This document shows, piece by piece, positions 45,968 to 55,193 of a stretch of 64,000 nucleotides of DNA. The notes below the pieces were generated by a model. The model made no database searches. It was not told where the DNA came from and was given only the letters and a program-made list of their open reading frames with translations. The position numbers and the translations under genes were made by a program. The DNA comes from Pseudomonas sp. M30-35 (lineage in GTDB: Bacteria; Pseudomonadota; Gammaproteobacteria; Pseudomonadales; Pseudomonadaceae), in NCBI RefSeq assembly GCF_002163625.1, contig NZ_CP020892.1:2666001-2730000 (forward strand). Direction: 5' to 3'. Positions within the stretch are counted from its first letter, which is position 1. Each line of letters starts with the position of its first letter.

Positions 45968-46743
45968 GCTGAAGCTTTCATCGAGAAAATGGCTGACCTT
46001 AGCCTGTGGCGCAAACTGACAAATGCGGGCTCCTCCGTGTCTTCAATTCGGCGCGGGTGTGGGATCTCGACGCTGACCGTGTCAAACACTCGGCCCGGAT
46101 GAGGCGATAGGATCGTGATGCGATCAGCCAGCAAAATCGCCTCGTCGATGTCATGCGTTACAAAGATGATGGTCATCTTTTCCCGCTGACAAATGTCCAG
46201 TAGAAATAGCTGCATTTCGACTCGCGTAAGGGCGTCCAAGGCGCCAAAGGGCTCATCCATTAATAGAACCTTCGGTGACATCGTTAGAGCTCGGGCGATC
46301 GCAACTCGTTGCTGCATCCCCCCGGAGAGCTGCCCAGGATAGGAGCTTTTAAACTCCTTGAGTCCCACCTTCTCAAGCATTTCAGTCGCACTTTGTTTCC
46401 ACTCCTGAGTAGGCACTCCACGAAGCTTCAAGCCAAAACCTACATTGTCTTCAATGGTCAGCCAGGGAAATGAGGTATAGGTCTGGAAGATCATCCCGAC
46501 CTCCGGATGAGGCCCATCCAGCGGCTCACCTAACAGCGTCAAACTCCCGCTCGAAGCCGTCTCCAATCCCGACACCAGTCGCAACAGGGTTGATTTCCCG
46601 CACCCGGATGGCCCCAGCAGAACCATGAGTTCACCGTCCACAACCTCCATATCGACCCCACTTAGAGCCAACGTGGCATTGGGGCCATGGCCGAAGGACT
46701 TTGAACAGTCGAGCACTGAAACAACATTCATAGGCGTTGGCAT
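45964..46743 (-). CDS. ABC importer ATPase (SsuB/TauB type)
   Basis: About 259 residues; ATG 46743 has AGGA at normal spacing, while 46749 and 46731 are alternatives. Walker A GPSGCGKST, signature [14 protein letters not shown], Walker B VLLMDEPFGALD and TIIFVTHDIDEA are all present. It belongs to the nitrate/sulfonate/taurine importer group. It overlaps the permease gene stop and, by 4 bp, the convergent LysR gene. Confidence 0.93.
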   Translation of the reverse strand: MPTPMNVVSVLDCSKSFGHGPNATLALSGVDMEVVDGELMVLLGPSGCGKSTLLRLVSGLETASSGSLTLLGEPLDGPHPEVGMIFQTYTSFPWLTIEDNVGFGLKLRGVPTQEWKQSATEMLEKVGLKEFKSSYPGQLSGGMQQRVAIARALTMSPKVLLMDEPFGALDALTRVEMQLFLLDICQREKMTIIFVTHDIDEAILLADRITILSPHPGRVFDTVSVEIPHPRRIEDTEEPAFVSLRHRLRSAIFSMKASA

Positions 46744-46745
46744 AA

Positions 46746-47603
46746 TCATTTCCTGCTTCGTTGAAGGTAGGGAAAGAGCTTTTTCTTCAGGTAGCCGAGA
46801 GCTACGTCACTGAACAAACCGACGAGGCCGATACTGAGGATGCCGACAAACATTGTTGCAGTGTCCAGAAAGCGTGAAGCCTTGAGAATCACGTACCCCA
46901 CTCCGCTTTGCGCAGCCACCATTTCTGCTACCACGATGTACGTCCACGCCCACCCAAGTAACACGCGCAGATCGTCGAAAATACCAGGCCGGGCAGCTGG
47001 CCAGATTACGAGGCGTACTATTTTCCAGCGAGAGCCCTGCAGCATGATCGCAGACTCTACGTAAGCGGTCGGTACCCGCCCCGTACTAGCAGAGATCAGC
47101 AGCGTAAGGTGACAGAAGGTTCCGACGAATATGACCGAAAACTTCTGAGCATCACCAATACCTACCCACAACACTAAGAGAGGGATGAACGCCGTGGCGG
47201 GCATATAGCGAATGAAACCGAGAAACGGCTCCACGGTACTGCGCACTACGGCAAATGAACCGGCAAGCACCCCAATCGGGATTGCAAGAAGCGCAGAACA
47301 AATGAAACCTACCCCAACCCGGTAGATGCTTACACCCAAGTCTCCAATAAAATTACCACTCACATAAAGTTCGTGGAATGCATGCCCAACCGCTTGAAGG
47401 GAGGGCAAGAAAATTGGATTAATTCCACCTTGTACTAACAGCATCCATAGGGTCAGAAACATAACGAACAAACTGGCAGATAGAGCTAACTTAACACCGC
47501 CGACCGGCTCCCAGTTGGTCTTAAACCGAACTGGCTTGGCCTTATTCTTGTTCTGTGAAGCGTTAGGGGTAGGTCGAGTTACTTCAGCTATATCTGTAGT
47601 CAT
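46746..47603 (-). CDS. ABC importer permease (SsuC/TauC type)
   Basis: 285 residues with about six membrane segments. The EAA-loop signature appears as RVPTAYVESAIMLQGSRWKIVRLVIWPAARPGI. An N-terminal extension of about 35 polar residues precedes the first helix. It belongs with the ATPase and the binding protein encoded on either side; the gaps are 14 bp or overlap, so the three form an operon. Confidence 0.92.
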   Translation of the reverse strand: MTTDIAEVTRPTPNASQNKNKAKPVRFKTNWEPVGGVKLALSASLFVMFLTLWMLLVQGGINPIFLPSLQAVGHAFHELYVSGNFIGDLGVSIYRVGVGFICSALLAIPIGVLAGSFAVVRSTVEPFLGFIRYMPATAFIPLLVLWVGIGDAQKFSVIFVGTFCHLTLLISASTGRVPTAYVESAIMLQGSRWKIVRLVIWPAARPGIFDDLRVLLGWAWTYIVVAEMVAAQSGVGYVILKASRFLDTATMFVGILSIGLVGLFSDVALGYLKKKLFPYLQRSRK

Positions 47604-47617
47604 AACACACCTACCAC

Positions 47618-48610
47618 TTAGGGTTTTAGGGCACGTTCCAGCGGCGATGCGTCAACCACTGCACTAGAATCAGGTACTTCCTTAACGATTCCAACCTCCT
47701 TATAAACTTCGCCGCCACGTTTAATAACATCCTGGATCTTTCCTGGCTTTAAAGGAGTGCCTATGTACTCAAGATTGCCTTCACGTGAAATGAATTCAAT
47801 TCCAGTCAGCGCTTTATTGAACGCTTCGCTCTTCATTCCAAGCGACGCTGCCATAATCTTGTTCGACTCATCCGTATGCGCCTTCCAGTAATCGTAGGCC
47901 TTGAAATAGCCATTTATAAACGCAGTGACATCCTCAGGTCGTTTATCCAGAACTGTTTGCCTGAATGCCACAGTGTCCAGAATCAGGCCCGGTTGCGATC
48001 CGGTATCAGCCAATATGTGAGAGCCAGGACGTTGCTGGGCTTTGGAGAACCAAGGATCCCAGGTAGCCGCTGCGGCCACCCGCCCCGTGATGAATGCACC
48101 ACCGGCATCGCCAGCGGCCATGTTGTAAAGATCAACCTGACTGATCTTGACGCCAGCACTCTTGAGTACGTTCAAGAGAAAGAAATAGGTGCTAGTGCCC
48201 TCTTCCGCAGCGATGCTTTTACCTTTCAGGTCAGCGACGGTTTTGATGCTGCTGTCAGCGACAATTCCTTCCCCTCCTTTTGAAAGGTCAACAGCCAATA
48301 CTTGCTTGATGCCAAGCTTCTCAGCGTTATAGAAAATAAAGGTGTCAGCTGTAGTAGCCCAACCGTCGAGCCGGTGACTTGCCAACGCGGCGGCTGTAGC
48401 GGTCTTATCTTCAAAGGTTTGGAAGTCGACATCCACACCTGCTTCTTTAAAAAAACCTTTCTGCGCAGCCAGATGAAGCAACCCATAACCCACCCAAGTG
48501 CTAGACGCGACGCTGAGTGGTTCGTTCTGCGCAGTACTGATCCTTGGAACAACAGCGACTGCGAAACATGCGGCGATCAACAGTAATTTAAAGTCCTTAA
48601 TACGTTTCAT
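47618..48610 (-). CDS. ABC importer substrate-binding protein (SsuA/NMT1 type)
   Basis: 330 residues from ATG 48610 (GGGAGG upstream) with a signal peptide (LLLIAACFAVAVVPRISTAQ). The NMT1/SsuA fold shows WVGYGLLHLAAQKGFFKEAGVDV and AAATWDPWFSKAQ. The family binds sulfonates, nitrate, thiamine precursors or related compounds; the ligand here cannot be told. It is the first gene of the importer operon. The upstream region to 48770 contains no clear gene. Confidence 0.92.
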   Translation of the reverse strand: MKRIKDFKLLLIAACFAVAVVPRISTAQNEPLSVASSTWVGYGLLHLAAQKGFFKEAGVDVDFQTFEDKTATAAALASHRLDGWATTADTFIFYNAEKLGIKQVLAVDLSKGGEGIVADSSIKTVADLKGKSIAAEEGTSTYFFLLNVLKSAGVKISQVDLYNMAAGDAGGAFITGRVAAAATWDPWFSKAQQRPGSHILADTGSQPGLILDTVAFRQTVLDKRPEDVTAFINGYFKAYDYWKAHTDESNKIMAASLGMKSEAFNKALTGIEFISREGNLEYIGTPLKPGKIQDVIKRGGEVYKEVGIVKEVPDSSAVVDASPLERALKP

Positions 48611-48974
48611 ATGTGGAGCCTCCCTTGGTGATGTAGTTAACATGCGCCTCGGTTTAATCGCTGTGAAACGAAATATCCCCATATATTTATCGTAAAAATC
48701 GATTAATTCTCAGGTACGGGACGGCTCGCACCCGCATCAAGAATGTGCATCAAGAGTACCTTGGCCGACATTGAGCCAGACGTTAGACAGCCCGCCAGCC
48801 CGATCTACAATCGACTTACTGGTCGCTGTTGCAGACCGTAAGCCGGCTCAGGGGACTGATAGCGAAGGGGCTAGCTCTGGAGAAGAAGAGGTAAAAGCAC
48901 AGGCGCCTACCGGAGAAAAAACCTGGTACCTGGTCGCGATCGACTACCCCTAACCTGGTTGTGGTTGCCAGACC
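48611..48974. other. Region upstream of the importer operon without a confident gene
   Basis: About 360 bp. AT-rich DNA near 48670-48710 may hold the importer promoter. A 60-codon + strand frame (48771-48953, TTG start) lacks a ribosome binding site and any familiar sequence. No known motif was recognised. Confidence 0.4.
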
Positions 48975-49283
48975 CTAAACGCGCCGTGTAATCAATCCCT
49001 GCCGAGCCACCCGGACCAGTTGGCGAACGCGCTCATTGAGGTTTTCCGCTGCGATGGCAGGCAGAACAGCCATATCAAAACTGTCGCTGGCGAAACGGGC
49101 CAAACAATCTTGTGGTTCGACGAACTGAATCAGAAAAGCACGAGACGCACCACCGCGGCGCGGCCAGCCATCCAGATAGCGCAGCAAGGTTGGTTGGTGG
49201 ATACCACCGAGTAAGATTTTAGGGTTGCGTTTGATCAGCCCAGAGGTGATCGGGGCTAAACGAATATAAGGTTGGCAAGTCAT
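48975..49283 (-). CDS. Hypothetical 102-residue protein, possibly degenerate
   Basis: Frame with GGAG about 12 bases before ATG 49283. It has no membrane segment or signal peptide. The segment SFDMAVLPAIAAENLNERVRQLVRVARQGLI looks like a Rossmann-type region of a methyltransferase-like protein, and the reading frame ends abruptly. It may be a remnant of a longer conserved gene that follows greB in related genomes. Low confidence. Confidence 0.35.
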   Translation of the reverse strand: MTCQPYIRLAPITSGLIKRNPKILLGGIHQPTLLRYLDGWPRRGGASRAFLIQFVEPQDCLARFASDSFDMAVLPAIAAENLNERVRQLVRVARQGLITRRV

Positions 49284-49446
49284 GCTCGCGTCTCCGCCTC
49301 AGAAATCCCGCTGGGCAGCGGTGAGAGGCGACACCGAACCAGCGCTTTAGCGGTATTTCGAAGCCTTGGAAGGTCTTCTCGGAGACTTGCACTGGGCAAG
49401 TCTCACGGCGCCCCGCAAGTAGCTGTTTAAATCGGCGCATCTGCAT
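49219..49446 (-). CDS. Hypothetical 75-residue frame, possibly degenerate
   Basis: AGGA lies just before the second of two in-frame ATGs (49446, 49440). It reads MRRFKQLLAGRRETCPVQVSEK and then FQGFEIPLKRWFGVASH, and it overlaps the next minus-strand frame in another register. The two may be pieces of one frameshifted gene. Not recognised. Confidence 0.3.
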   Translation of the reverse strand: MQMRRFKQLLAGRRETCPVQVSEKTFQGFEIPLKRWFGVASHRCPAGFLRRRREHDLPTLYSFSPDHLWADQTQP

Positions 49447-49536
49447 CCTAGAGAAACAGACTTATTACTGTCAATACGAGCGATACAAAAACCTGATGAT
49501 TAATCAGCAACTTGTAGAACATAACTATCGCGCAAC

Positions 49537-49561
49537 AAAAAGCCCGCAATTGCGGGCTTTT
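49537..49561 (-). terminator. Intrinsic terminator of doxX
   Basis: AAAAAGCCCGCA / TGCGGGCTTTT, perfect and symmetric. It lies 14 bp beyond the DoxX gene stop on the minus strand. Confidence 0.85.
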
Positions 49562-49575
49562 CAACATCAGTATGA

Positions 49576-50010
49576 TCAGTTGGATATACGTTGATCCACT
49601 GACAGCTTGCCAGCACCTTCAATCAGCACGGCAATGCTTGCAGCCAGCAACGCCAAGGCAAATTCGTAACCGTTGTTACTCATGAAGAAGCCGTTGGCAA
49701 AGTGTACGCTGAAAATGGCAACCAGCATCGTCACACTCAGAGCCAGCGCCGCAGGACGGACCAGCAAGCCAATGATCAACGCCAGACCACCAAAGAACTC
49801 GGCGCTGCCAGCCAACAACGCAAACAGATAGCCGGGTGTCATGCCCAGGCTTTCCATCCATTGGCCGACACCTTCAAGGCCGGGGCCGTCAAACCAGCCA
49901 AACAATTTTTGCGCGCCATGGGCAGCAAATGTCAGGCCGACGATAACGCGCAAGATGGTCAGACCGTAGCCAGCGCGGGTGGTTGTTAGCGATTTAATCA
50001 GTGTGCTCAT
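49576..50010 (-). CDS. DoxX family membrane protein
   Basis: 144 residues from ATG 50010 with four membrane helices: TILRVIVGLTFAAHGAQKLFGWF, GYLFALLAGSAEFFGGLALIIGLLV, LALSVTMLVAIFSVHF and a last one. The HGAQKLFGWFDGPG motif is typical of DoxX. The biochemical role is unsettled; links to thiosulfate oxidation or redox stress have been proposed. It stands alone. Confidence 0.92.
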   Translation of the reverse strand: MSTLIKSLTTTRAGYGLTILRVIVGLTFAAHGAQKLFGWFDGPGLEGVGQWMESLGMTPGYLFALLAGSAEFFGGLALIIGLLVRPAALALSVTMLVAIFSVHFANGFFMSNNGYEFALALLAASIAVLIEGAGKLSVDQRISN

Positions 50011-50111
50011 GTTGTCAGTCCTAATGGGCGTTAAGTTAATGAGGCCTAGAATAGCCAATTAATTAGATATTAATATCGCACAAATTCGTTATAAAAGATC
50101 TAATTATTAGA

Positions 50112-51524
50112 TCAATCTCTTACGCTTACTTTTTTGTTCTGAGGTTCAAGCAAGTAACGCTCGCGGTCATAAGCCAAATAGTACTTATTGACACTATTAA
50201 CATAGCTGACAACCCCCATTCCCACCTGCTCCATGGCGATACGCTCAACCTGAAAGAACCATTGATTGGGGTTAAGGCCACGGCGCTTGGCCTCAGCGCG
50301 CATACTTTGCACACGTGCTGGCCCCATGTTGTAGCCAGCCAGGACAAAGGCCATGCGCTCACGCTCATTGAGTTTTGGACTATTGAAATAGGATTTTCGA
50401 ATCATCGCCAAGTACTTGGCACTGGCCAGTACGTTGTTATCAAGCACTGCGATATTACCGACACCAACAGCGCGTGCTGCTATTGGGGTGATTTGCATCA
50501 AGCCTGTTGCCCCGCCACTCCCGCGAGCTTTAGGGTTTAGCGTGGACTCTTTAAAGGCTAATGCCGCCAGCGCCAACCAGTCGAAGTTGAGTTGCTTGGC
50601 ATAGCGTTGCAGCACCGGACGAACATGTTCCAGGCGCTTACGCTCGATTCGGCCCAATGGGTAATGGACCTTATACAGACGCCGATAAATCCGCTGAAAT
50701 GCAACATCTTGATCTTCAGGCTGGCGATAGGTTTTGAAAAAGCGATCTATAGCCGCACTTAGCATTGGCGCGTCACGTCGCACATACCAGCGCATAACGC
50801 CATTATTGGAAAGCACCAGATGCCGCTCAATCCGCAATTTGGGCATGACCTTTTGCCAGCGCTCCGCGATTGGAAGCTCGACTGCAGTGACGTTGAAAAT
50901 CCCAGCTTGAACCATTTCGAGCACATCCTCGACGGCAAGCGTTGGATCAACCCACTCAATCACAATCGGCGACTTGTTACGCTTGATCAGCTTCCTATTA
51001 ACTTCACCAATCGCCTCACCCGCTACACTGCCTGCTGACAACGCCACGCTGCGACCTGACAACTGCTCCAGGTATTTATAACGACGATCGCCTTGGCGCC
51101 CGACTAAAACGAGCTTGACGTTACTGCGAATCGCACCGCTGGCGGTAACGGCTGAGGCGGTACGTACGGTTAACAACTCTCCCGGCGCAACCAGATCACC
51201 CTCGCCTCGCTGCAAGGCACCAAGCAGTTGATCCTTGGCCATGGGAATAAACTTTAGCTTGATTGCTCGCCCATCCTGGCTGGTGCGATTGAGGTACTGC
51301 TCGAATGCGCGCAGACGATGGTATTCAACACCAATACTTTGCCCTTTGACTTCACCCGAACTGTTACGACTTTGATTGATCAGTACCCGCAGCTCTGCGC
51401 CACGACGAATGCTTGTCAAATCGCGCGACACCGCAGGCTTTGCCACTTCCAATGGCCCAGCCACACGCGCTACGGCCGTAAAAGGCAGCAGTAACAGGCA
51501 TAGCGCAAGCAACATTCGTAACAT
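50112..51524 (-). CDS. MltF-like lytic transglycosylase, second copy
   Basis: 470 residues from ATG 51524 (GGAG upstream). A signal peptide (LLALCLLLLPFTAVA) is followed by an SBP_bac_3 domain and a C-terminal SLT domain with ALAFKESTLNPKARGSGGATGLMQITP (catalytic Glu). It cleaves peptidoglycan. It differs clearly from the copy at 21505-23022 in the substrate-binding domain, so this is an old paralogue rather than a duplication. Confidence 0.9.
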   Translation of the reverse strand: MLRMLLALCLLLLPFTAVARVAGPLEVAKPAVSRDLTSIRRGAELRVLINQSRNSSGEVKGQSIGVEYHRLRAFEQYLNRTSQDGRAIKLKFIPMAKDQLLGALQRGEGDLVAPGELLTVRTASAVTASGAIRSNVKLVLVGRQGDRRYKYLEQLSGRSVALSAGSVAGEAIGEVNRKLIKRNKSPIVIEWVDPTLAVEDVLEMVQAGIFNVTAVELPIAERWQKVMPKLRIERHLVLSNNGVMRWYVRRDAPMLSAAIDRFFKTYRQPEDQDVAFQRIYRRLYKVHYPLGRIERKRLEHVRPVLQRYAKQLNFDWLALAALAFKESTLNPKARGSGGATGLMQITPIAARAVGVGNIAVLDNNVLASAKYLAMIRKSYFNSPKLNERERMAFVLAGYNMGPARVQSMRAEAKRRGLNPNQWFFQVERIAMEQVGMGVVSYVNSVNKYYLAYDRERYLLEPQNKKVSVRD

Positions 51525-51757
51525 CAATACTCCAAACCACGACGCGCCAAACGGATGGCCATTGGTCAGCTAAAAACAAATCGATACCTGTCCAGCCCGA
51601 GTTAACGGCCGCGGAGACTCGCACAGTCGCTAATATTTTGCTACTACAACTTAGCAATCAACATCACCAATACAATATAAGCGATTGTTTTATATGAGTT
51701 TTATTTTACTAGATAAAGCTCTGATATCCTTAACCATCACATTTACCAGGTAGCACC

Positions 51758-52588
51758 ATGCAGCTCACTGACATTGGCGTCAATCTCACTCACCCCAGCC
51801 TAGTTGAACAATGCGCAGCGGTTCTGGATCGCGCCCACGCAGCCGGTGTCATGCAAATGCTGCTGACAGGCACCAACCTGGTAGAAAGCGAACAGGCCAT
51901 ACGGCTCTGCGAGACGCAGGATGAAAGCCAGCAACGACTATTCTGCACCGCTGGCATCCATCCACATGATGCCAGCAGTTGGAACTGTGACAGCGCCAGC
52001 CAATTAAAAGCCCTGCTAATGCATCAACGGGTCCGCGCGGTGGGTGAATGCGGATTGGATTTCAATCGTGATTTTTCACCGCGCCCGCAGCAGGAAAAAG
52101 TACTCGAAGAACACTTGGCACTGGCAGTCGAATTGAATCTGCCGGTGTTCTTACACGAACGCGATGCAGATCAGCGCCTGCTGGAAATACTCCGTGATTA
52201 CCGCGACAAACTGCCAGCCGCTGTGGTGCATTGTTTCACCGGTGAGAAACGTGCCCTGTTCAACTATTTGGATTTGGATTTACACATCGGCATTACCGGC
52301 TGGATTTGCGATGAGCGCCGAGGCACCCACTTGCAACCGCTGGTGCGAGAAATACCTGAGGGCCGGTTGATGCTCGAAAGTGATGCGCCTTTCCTATTGC
52401 CGCGTAGCTTAAGGCCAAAGCCTAAGAATGGGCGCAATGAACCGGCCTACTTGATCGAAACACTAAAAACTGTCGCTGAACACCGCAATGAAACCCCTGA
52501 GCATGTTGCGGCCCATACCACAGCAACAGCCCAAACATTTTTCCGCTTGCCCAAGCTCACGGCTGTCAACACACCTGAATCCGAATGA
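51758..52588 (+). CDS. TatD family metal-dependent hydrolase
   Basis: 276 residues. TIM-barrel amidohydrolase features: [10 protein letters not shown] at the start, [43 protein letters not shown] and [16 protein letters not shown]. These include the metal-binding His, Glu and Asp residues. TatD proteins act as 3'-5' exonucleases or DNases in RNA quality control and repair. The C-terminus [19 protein letters not shown] is typical. Confidence 0.93.
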   Translation: MQLTDIGVNLTHPSLVEQCAAVLDRAHAAGVMQMLLTGTNLVESEQAIRLCETQDESQQRLFCTAGIHPHDASSWNCDSASQLKALLMHQRVRAVGECGLDFNRDFSPRPQQEKVLEEHLALAVELNLPVFLHERDADQRLLEILRDYRDKLPAAVVHCFTGEKRALFNYLDLDLHIGITGWICDERRGTHLQPLVREIPEGRLMLESDAPFLLPRSLRPKPKNGRNEPAYLIETLKTVAEHRNETPEHVAAHTTATAQTFFRLPKLTAVNTPESE

Positions 52589-52685
52589 AGCAGATTGTTT
52601 GGCGCTATGGCATGCATAGCGCCAAACAATTCGTTGCGCATGCTGATACTTCATACACTGGCTGAACTTAACGTGGAGTTCAATC

Positions 52686-52919
52686 ATGTCCAGCCATACA
52701 GATCTGAGCCAAACTACAAGGCCGCTAGGCGTGAGCGCCAGCCCGGCACCAGAAGTCGCGCCTTTACTCATACTGCCGGCCTCTATTGCAGCTATCTCAC
52801 TGCTGGTAACCGCCAGCACATCATCTGCAGCCAGCCTTGTGCCCGTGTTTTTAGGCGTTATTGGACTCAGTGCGGCCTACGCTTTGCACCGGCAAGTCAT
52901 GCACTCAGTAATAAGCTAA
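52686..52919 (+). CDS. Small membrane protein, unknown
   Basis: 77 residues with GGAG before ATG 52686. A polar, Ser/Pro-rich N-terminus (about 25 residues) is followed by two hydrophobic segments (about 27-45 and 50-68). The ribosome binding site and composition support a real gene. Function unknown. Confidence 0.6.
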   Translation: MSSHTDLSQTTRPLGVSASPAPEVAPLLILPASIAAISLLVTASTSSAASLVPVFLGVIGLSAAYALHRQVMHSVIS

Positions 52920-53084
52920 CGGTCGACGTGCCAATTCAGCGCGCCCTATCCAGCTAAAACAGACCAAACAGACGCCCAACCAATTTCAAGCTAGACTCCT
53001 GCACTAAAGTGCCAATTTGCCTTTTGGGCTAAGCACTATAATCCTAAAGTTTTCTCAAGCCTGTACCCCTACGAGGATTCTAAC

Positions 53085-53594
53085 TTGCGGCTCTCTCGGT
53101 TAACCGTTTGCGGCTTGGTATTATGTTGCCTGACTGTTACCAGCGGCTTGCAGGCATCCCCAGCTTACCCACCAAACCGTCCAGCCCTGTCAGTTGAGCT
53201 AACCGATGGCAAGACACTGAGCTTCACCCTCAGTGAGCTCGAAGAAATGCCCAAGCGCGTTATCACAACCCATGAGCCGAACAAACATGCTGCCATCGAG
53301 TGGACTGGAGTCAATTTAAGCTATCTATTAACTCACCTGAAAATTTCGCCCAACAACTACTCTTCTCTTCGCTTGGAAGCGCTGAACAACTATTCAGTGG
53401 TTATTCCGCGTGAAGATATTCAACGCTTCGACCCAATAATTGCTTATCTGCGCAATGGTAAGTCAATGCCGATCTCCGAGCTCGGGCCACTCTACCTGAT
53501 CTATCCTTTCGATCTGTATCCAGAGCTTAATGTGCAGGTATATTTCAATCGCTCAATTTGGCAACTGAGCAAGATAAGCCTCAATACCGAGTAA
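53085..53594 (+). CDS. Periplasmic molybdopterin-oxidoreductase-fold protein (SUOX-like)
   Basis: 169 residues from TTG 53085, with AGGA about 8 bases upstream; no ATG is near. It has a signal peptide (LTVCGLVLCCLTVTSGLQA). The domain KTLSFTLSELEEMPKRVITTHEP..EWTGVNLSYLLTHLKI resembles the substrate domain of sulfite-oxidase-type molybdoproteins, but is far too short to bind the cofactor. It lies 6 bp before a diguanylate cyclase gene and may act as its periplasmic sensor partner. Confidence 0.8.
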   Translation: MRLSRLTVCGLVLCCLTVTSGLQASPAYPPNRPALSVELTDGKTLSFTLSELEEMPKRVITTHEPNKHAAIEWTGVNLSYLLTHLKISPNNYSSLRLEALNNYSVVIPREDIQRFDPIIAYLRNGKSMPISELGPLYLIYPFDLYPELNVQVYFNRSIWQLSKISLNTE

Positions 53595-53600
53595 TCATCG

Positions 53601-55193
53601 ATGTCCAATCTTGATCTCGCACGTTTTCAGGCTAACCAAAGGCGGCTAATGGCGGTCTTGTTAGTCTTGGTGCTGGTGATGGCGGCTATTGTTGGCAGCG
53701 CTCTCTGGATGGTCGTCAGGCAGGCCGAAACCCTTGCAGCACCATCGCTGCACAGTGAGTTATGGCGCTCTTATCAAGTCAATGCACAAATTCGCCGCAC
53801 GCTTGCAGCCGCTGACGCCTACAAGCATAGCGAGATCGATGGCGATGATTTAGTCGTGCAGTTGCAGGTTTTACGCAGCGTCACCCGGTATTTTGAAGGC
53901 CAACACCTGTTCCGTTTTTTACCCGTCAAAAGACCCGCCGCCGAAGAAGCTCTAGCTGAAGTCATACGACTCAGCAAAAACTGGGATAAGCGGGCCGTAT
54001 GGGGTGATCATAAAAGCGCAAGCGCCATTGCCGATGAGGTTTCGCTAAAGCTGCCGAATCTACTGACACCAATGATCGACGTCATGGTTTCAGCCAACAT
54101 ATCGCTGTCAAACGAGCTTGACGATGACCGGCAACAGATACACGCCCTCTTTCTCTATCTAGGCTGGTCACTGCTGGGTTTGCTGATTGGCGGCGCACTC
54201 TTGGTCGCCCGGCTGATCATCAGTTATCGCGAAGTCAGACGGCTATCGTTGCGTTTGGGTGATCTCAATCAAAACCTGGAAGCACGGGTCAAGGAACGAA
54301 CCCAAGAGTTATCAGACGGACAAGCACTACTCAACTTCATACTTGAAGCCAGCCCCAGCGATGTGGCCCTGCTCAACGCAAACGAAACCCAGGTGCATTT
54401 TGTTAATAAGCGCTTGCTTAAACGTAGCGGCATACAAAATCAGCAAGACTTCTCTATCAATGCATTGTTCGCAGAGCCAGATGAAGGCGAACGCTTTCTG
54501 GAGGCACTTGAGGCTAGACATCAAGTCAACGACTGGGAAGCGCTTCTTGCGGCAAAAGAGCCCTATTGGGGGGTTATTTCAGGGCGCGTACTGGAGCAAA
54601 AGGGTCATACCTCCTACCTCATCTGGTCTTATGACATCAGTGTTCGCAAACAAATGGAGCAAGAGCTGTTAACCCTGGTAAACACTGACAGCCTGACCGG
54701 CATCAACAACCGCCATGCATTTATCCAGATGGCGGATGATTTGCTCAAGCTGAATAATCGCTATAAGCGCCAATGTGCAGCGTTGATGATCGACATTGAC
54801 CACTTCAAACAGATCAATGATTTGCACGGCCACCAGATCGGTGACGTGGCCCTACGCATCGCAGCAGAGACACTTACCAAAGGGTTGCGTGAAGTTGATG
54901 TGCATGGACGCTTGGGTGGCGAAGAGTTCGCCATACTTCTGCCTGAAACGGATCTAGATCAGGCCCAACAAGTTGCCGATCGCTTACGCGAGAATATTGA
55001 GTCCATGCGCGTTCAACTGCCAAATCAGACAGCACTGAGCATGACTGTCAGTATTGGTTTGGCGTTAAGTCATGCACAGGAAGATCTTGACCACTTGCTG
55101 GGCCGAGCTGATGCAGCGTTATACCGAGCAAAGGCTAACGGCCGTAACCAAATCGAAACGGCCGATGAACCTGTTTTCAGGCAAAAACAGTAA
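53601..55193 (+). CDS. Membrane diguanylate cyclase with PAS-like domain
   Basis: 530 residues. A first membrane helix (about 15-37) and a second (about 177-200) enclose a periplasmic sensor; a short coiled coil and a PAS-like domain (ILEASPSDVALLNANETQVHFVNK) follow. The C-terminal GGDEF domain carries GGEEF at 439-443, an active-type signature. It makes cyclic di-GMP. An RxxD inhibitory site upstream of GGEEF is not obvious. It is coupled to the SUOX-like gene. Confidence 0.93.
   Translation: MSNLDLARFQANQRRLMAVLLVLVLVMAAIVGSALWMVVRQAETLAAPSLHSELWRSYQVNAQIRRTLAAADAYKHSEIDGDDLVVQLQVLRSVTRYFEGQHLFRFLPVKRPAAEEALAEVIRLSKNWDKRAVWGDHKSASAIADEVSLKLPNLLTPMIDVMVSANISLSNELDDDRQQIHALFLYLGWSLLGLLIGGALLVARLIISYREVRRLSLRLGDLNQNLEARVKERTQELSDGQALLNFILEASPSDVALLNANETQVHFVNKRLLKRSGIQNQQDFSINALFAEPDEGERFLEALEARHQVNDWEALLAAKEPYWGVISGRVLEQKGHTSYLIWSYDISVRKQMEQELLTLVNTDSLTGINNRHAFIQMADDLLKLNNRYKRQCAALMIDIDHFKQINDLHGHQIGDVALRIAAETLTKGLREVDVHGRLGGEEFAILLPETDLDQAQQVADRLRENIESMRVQLPNQTALSMTVSIGLALSHAQEDLDHLLGRADAALYRAKANGRNQIETADEPVFRQKQ

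Noticed and set aside
43221..48610. Prophage, integron or insertion sequence as carrier of the accessory locus
   Set aside because: No transposase, integrase, inverted terminal repeats or direct-repeat boundaries were seen by eye.
48771..48953. 60-codon + strand frame upstream of the importer
   Set aside because: TTG start without ribosome binding site and low-complexity acidic sequence; not called as a gene.
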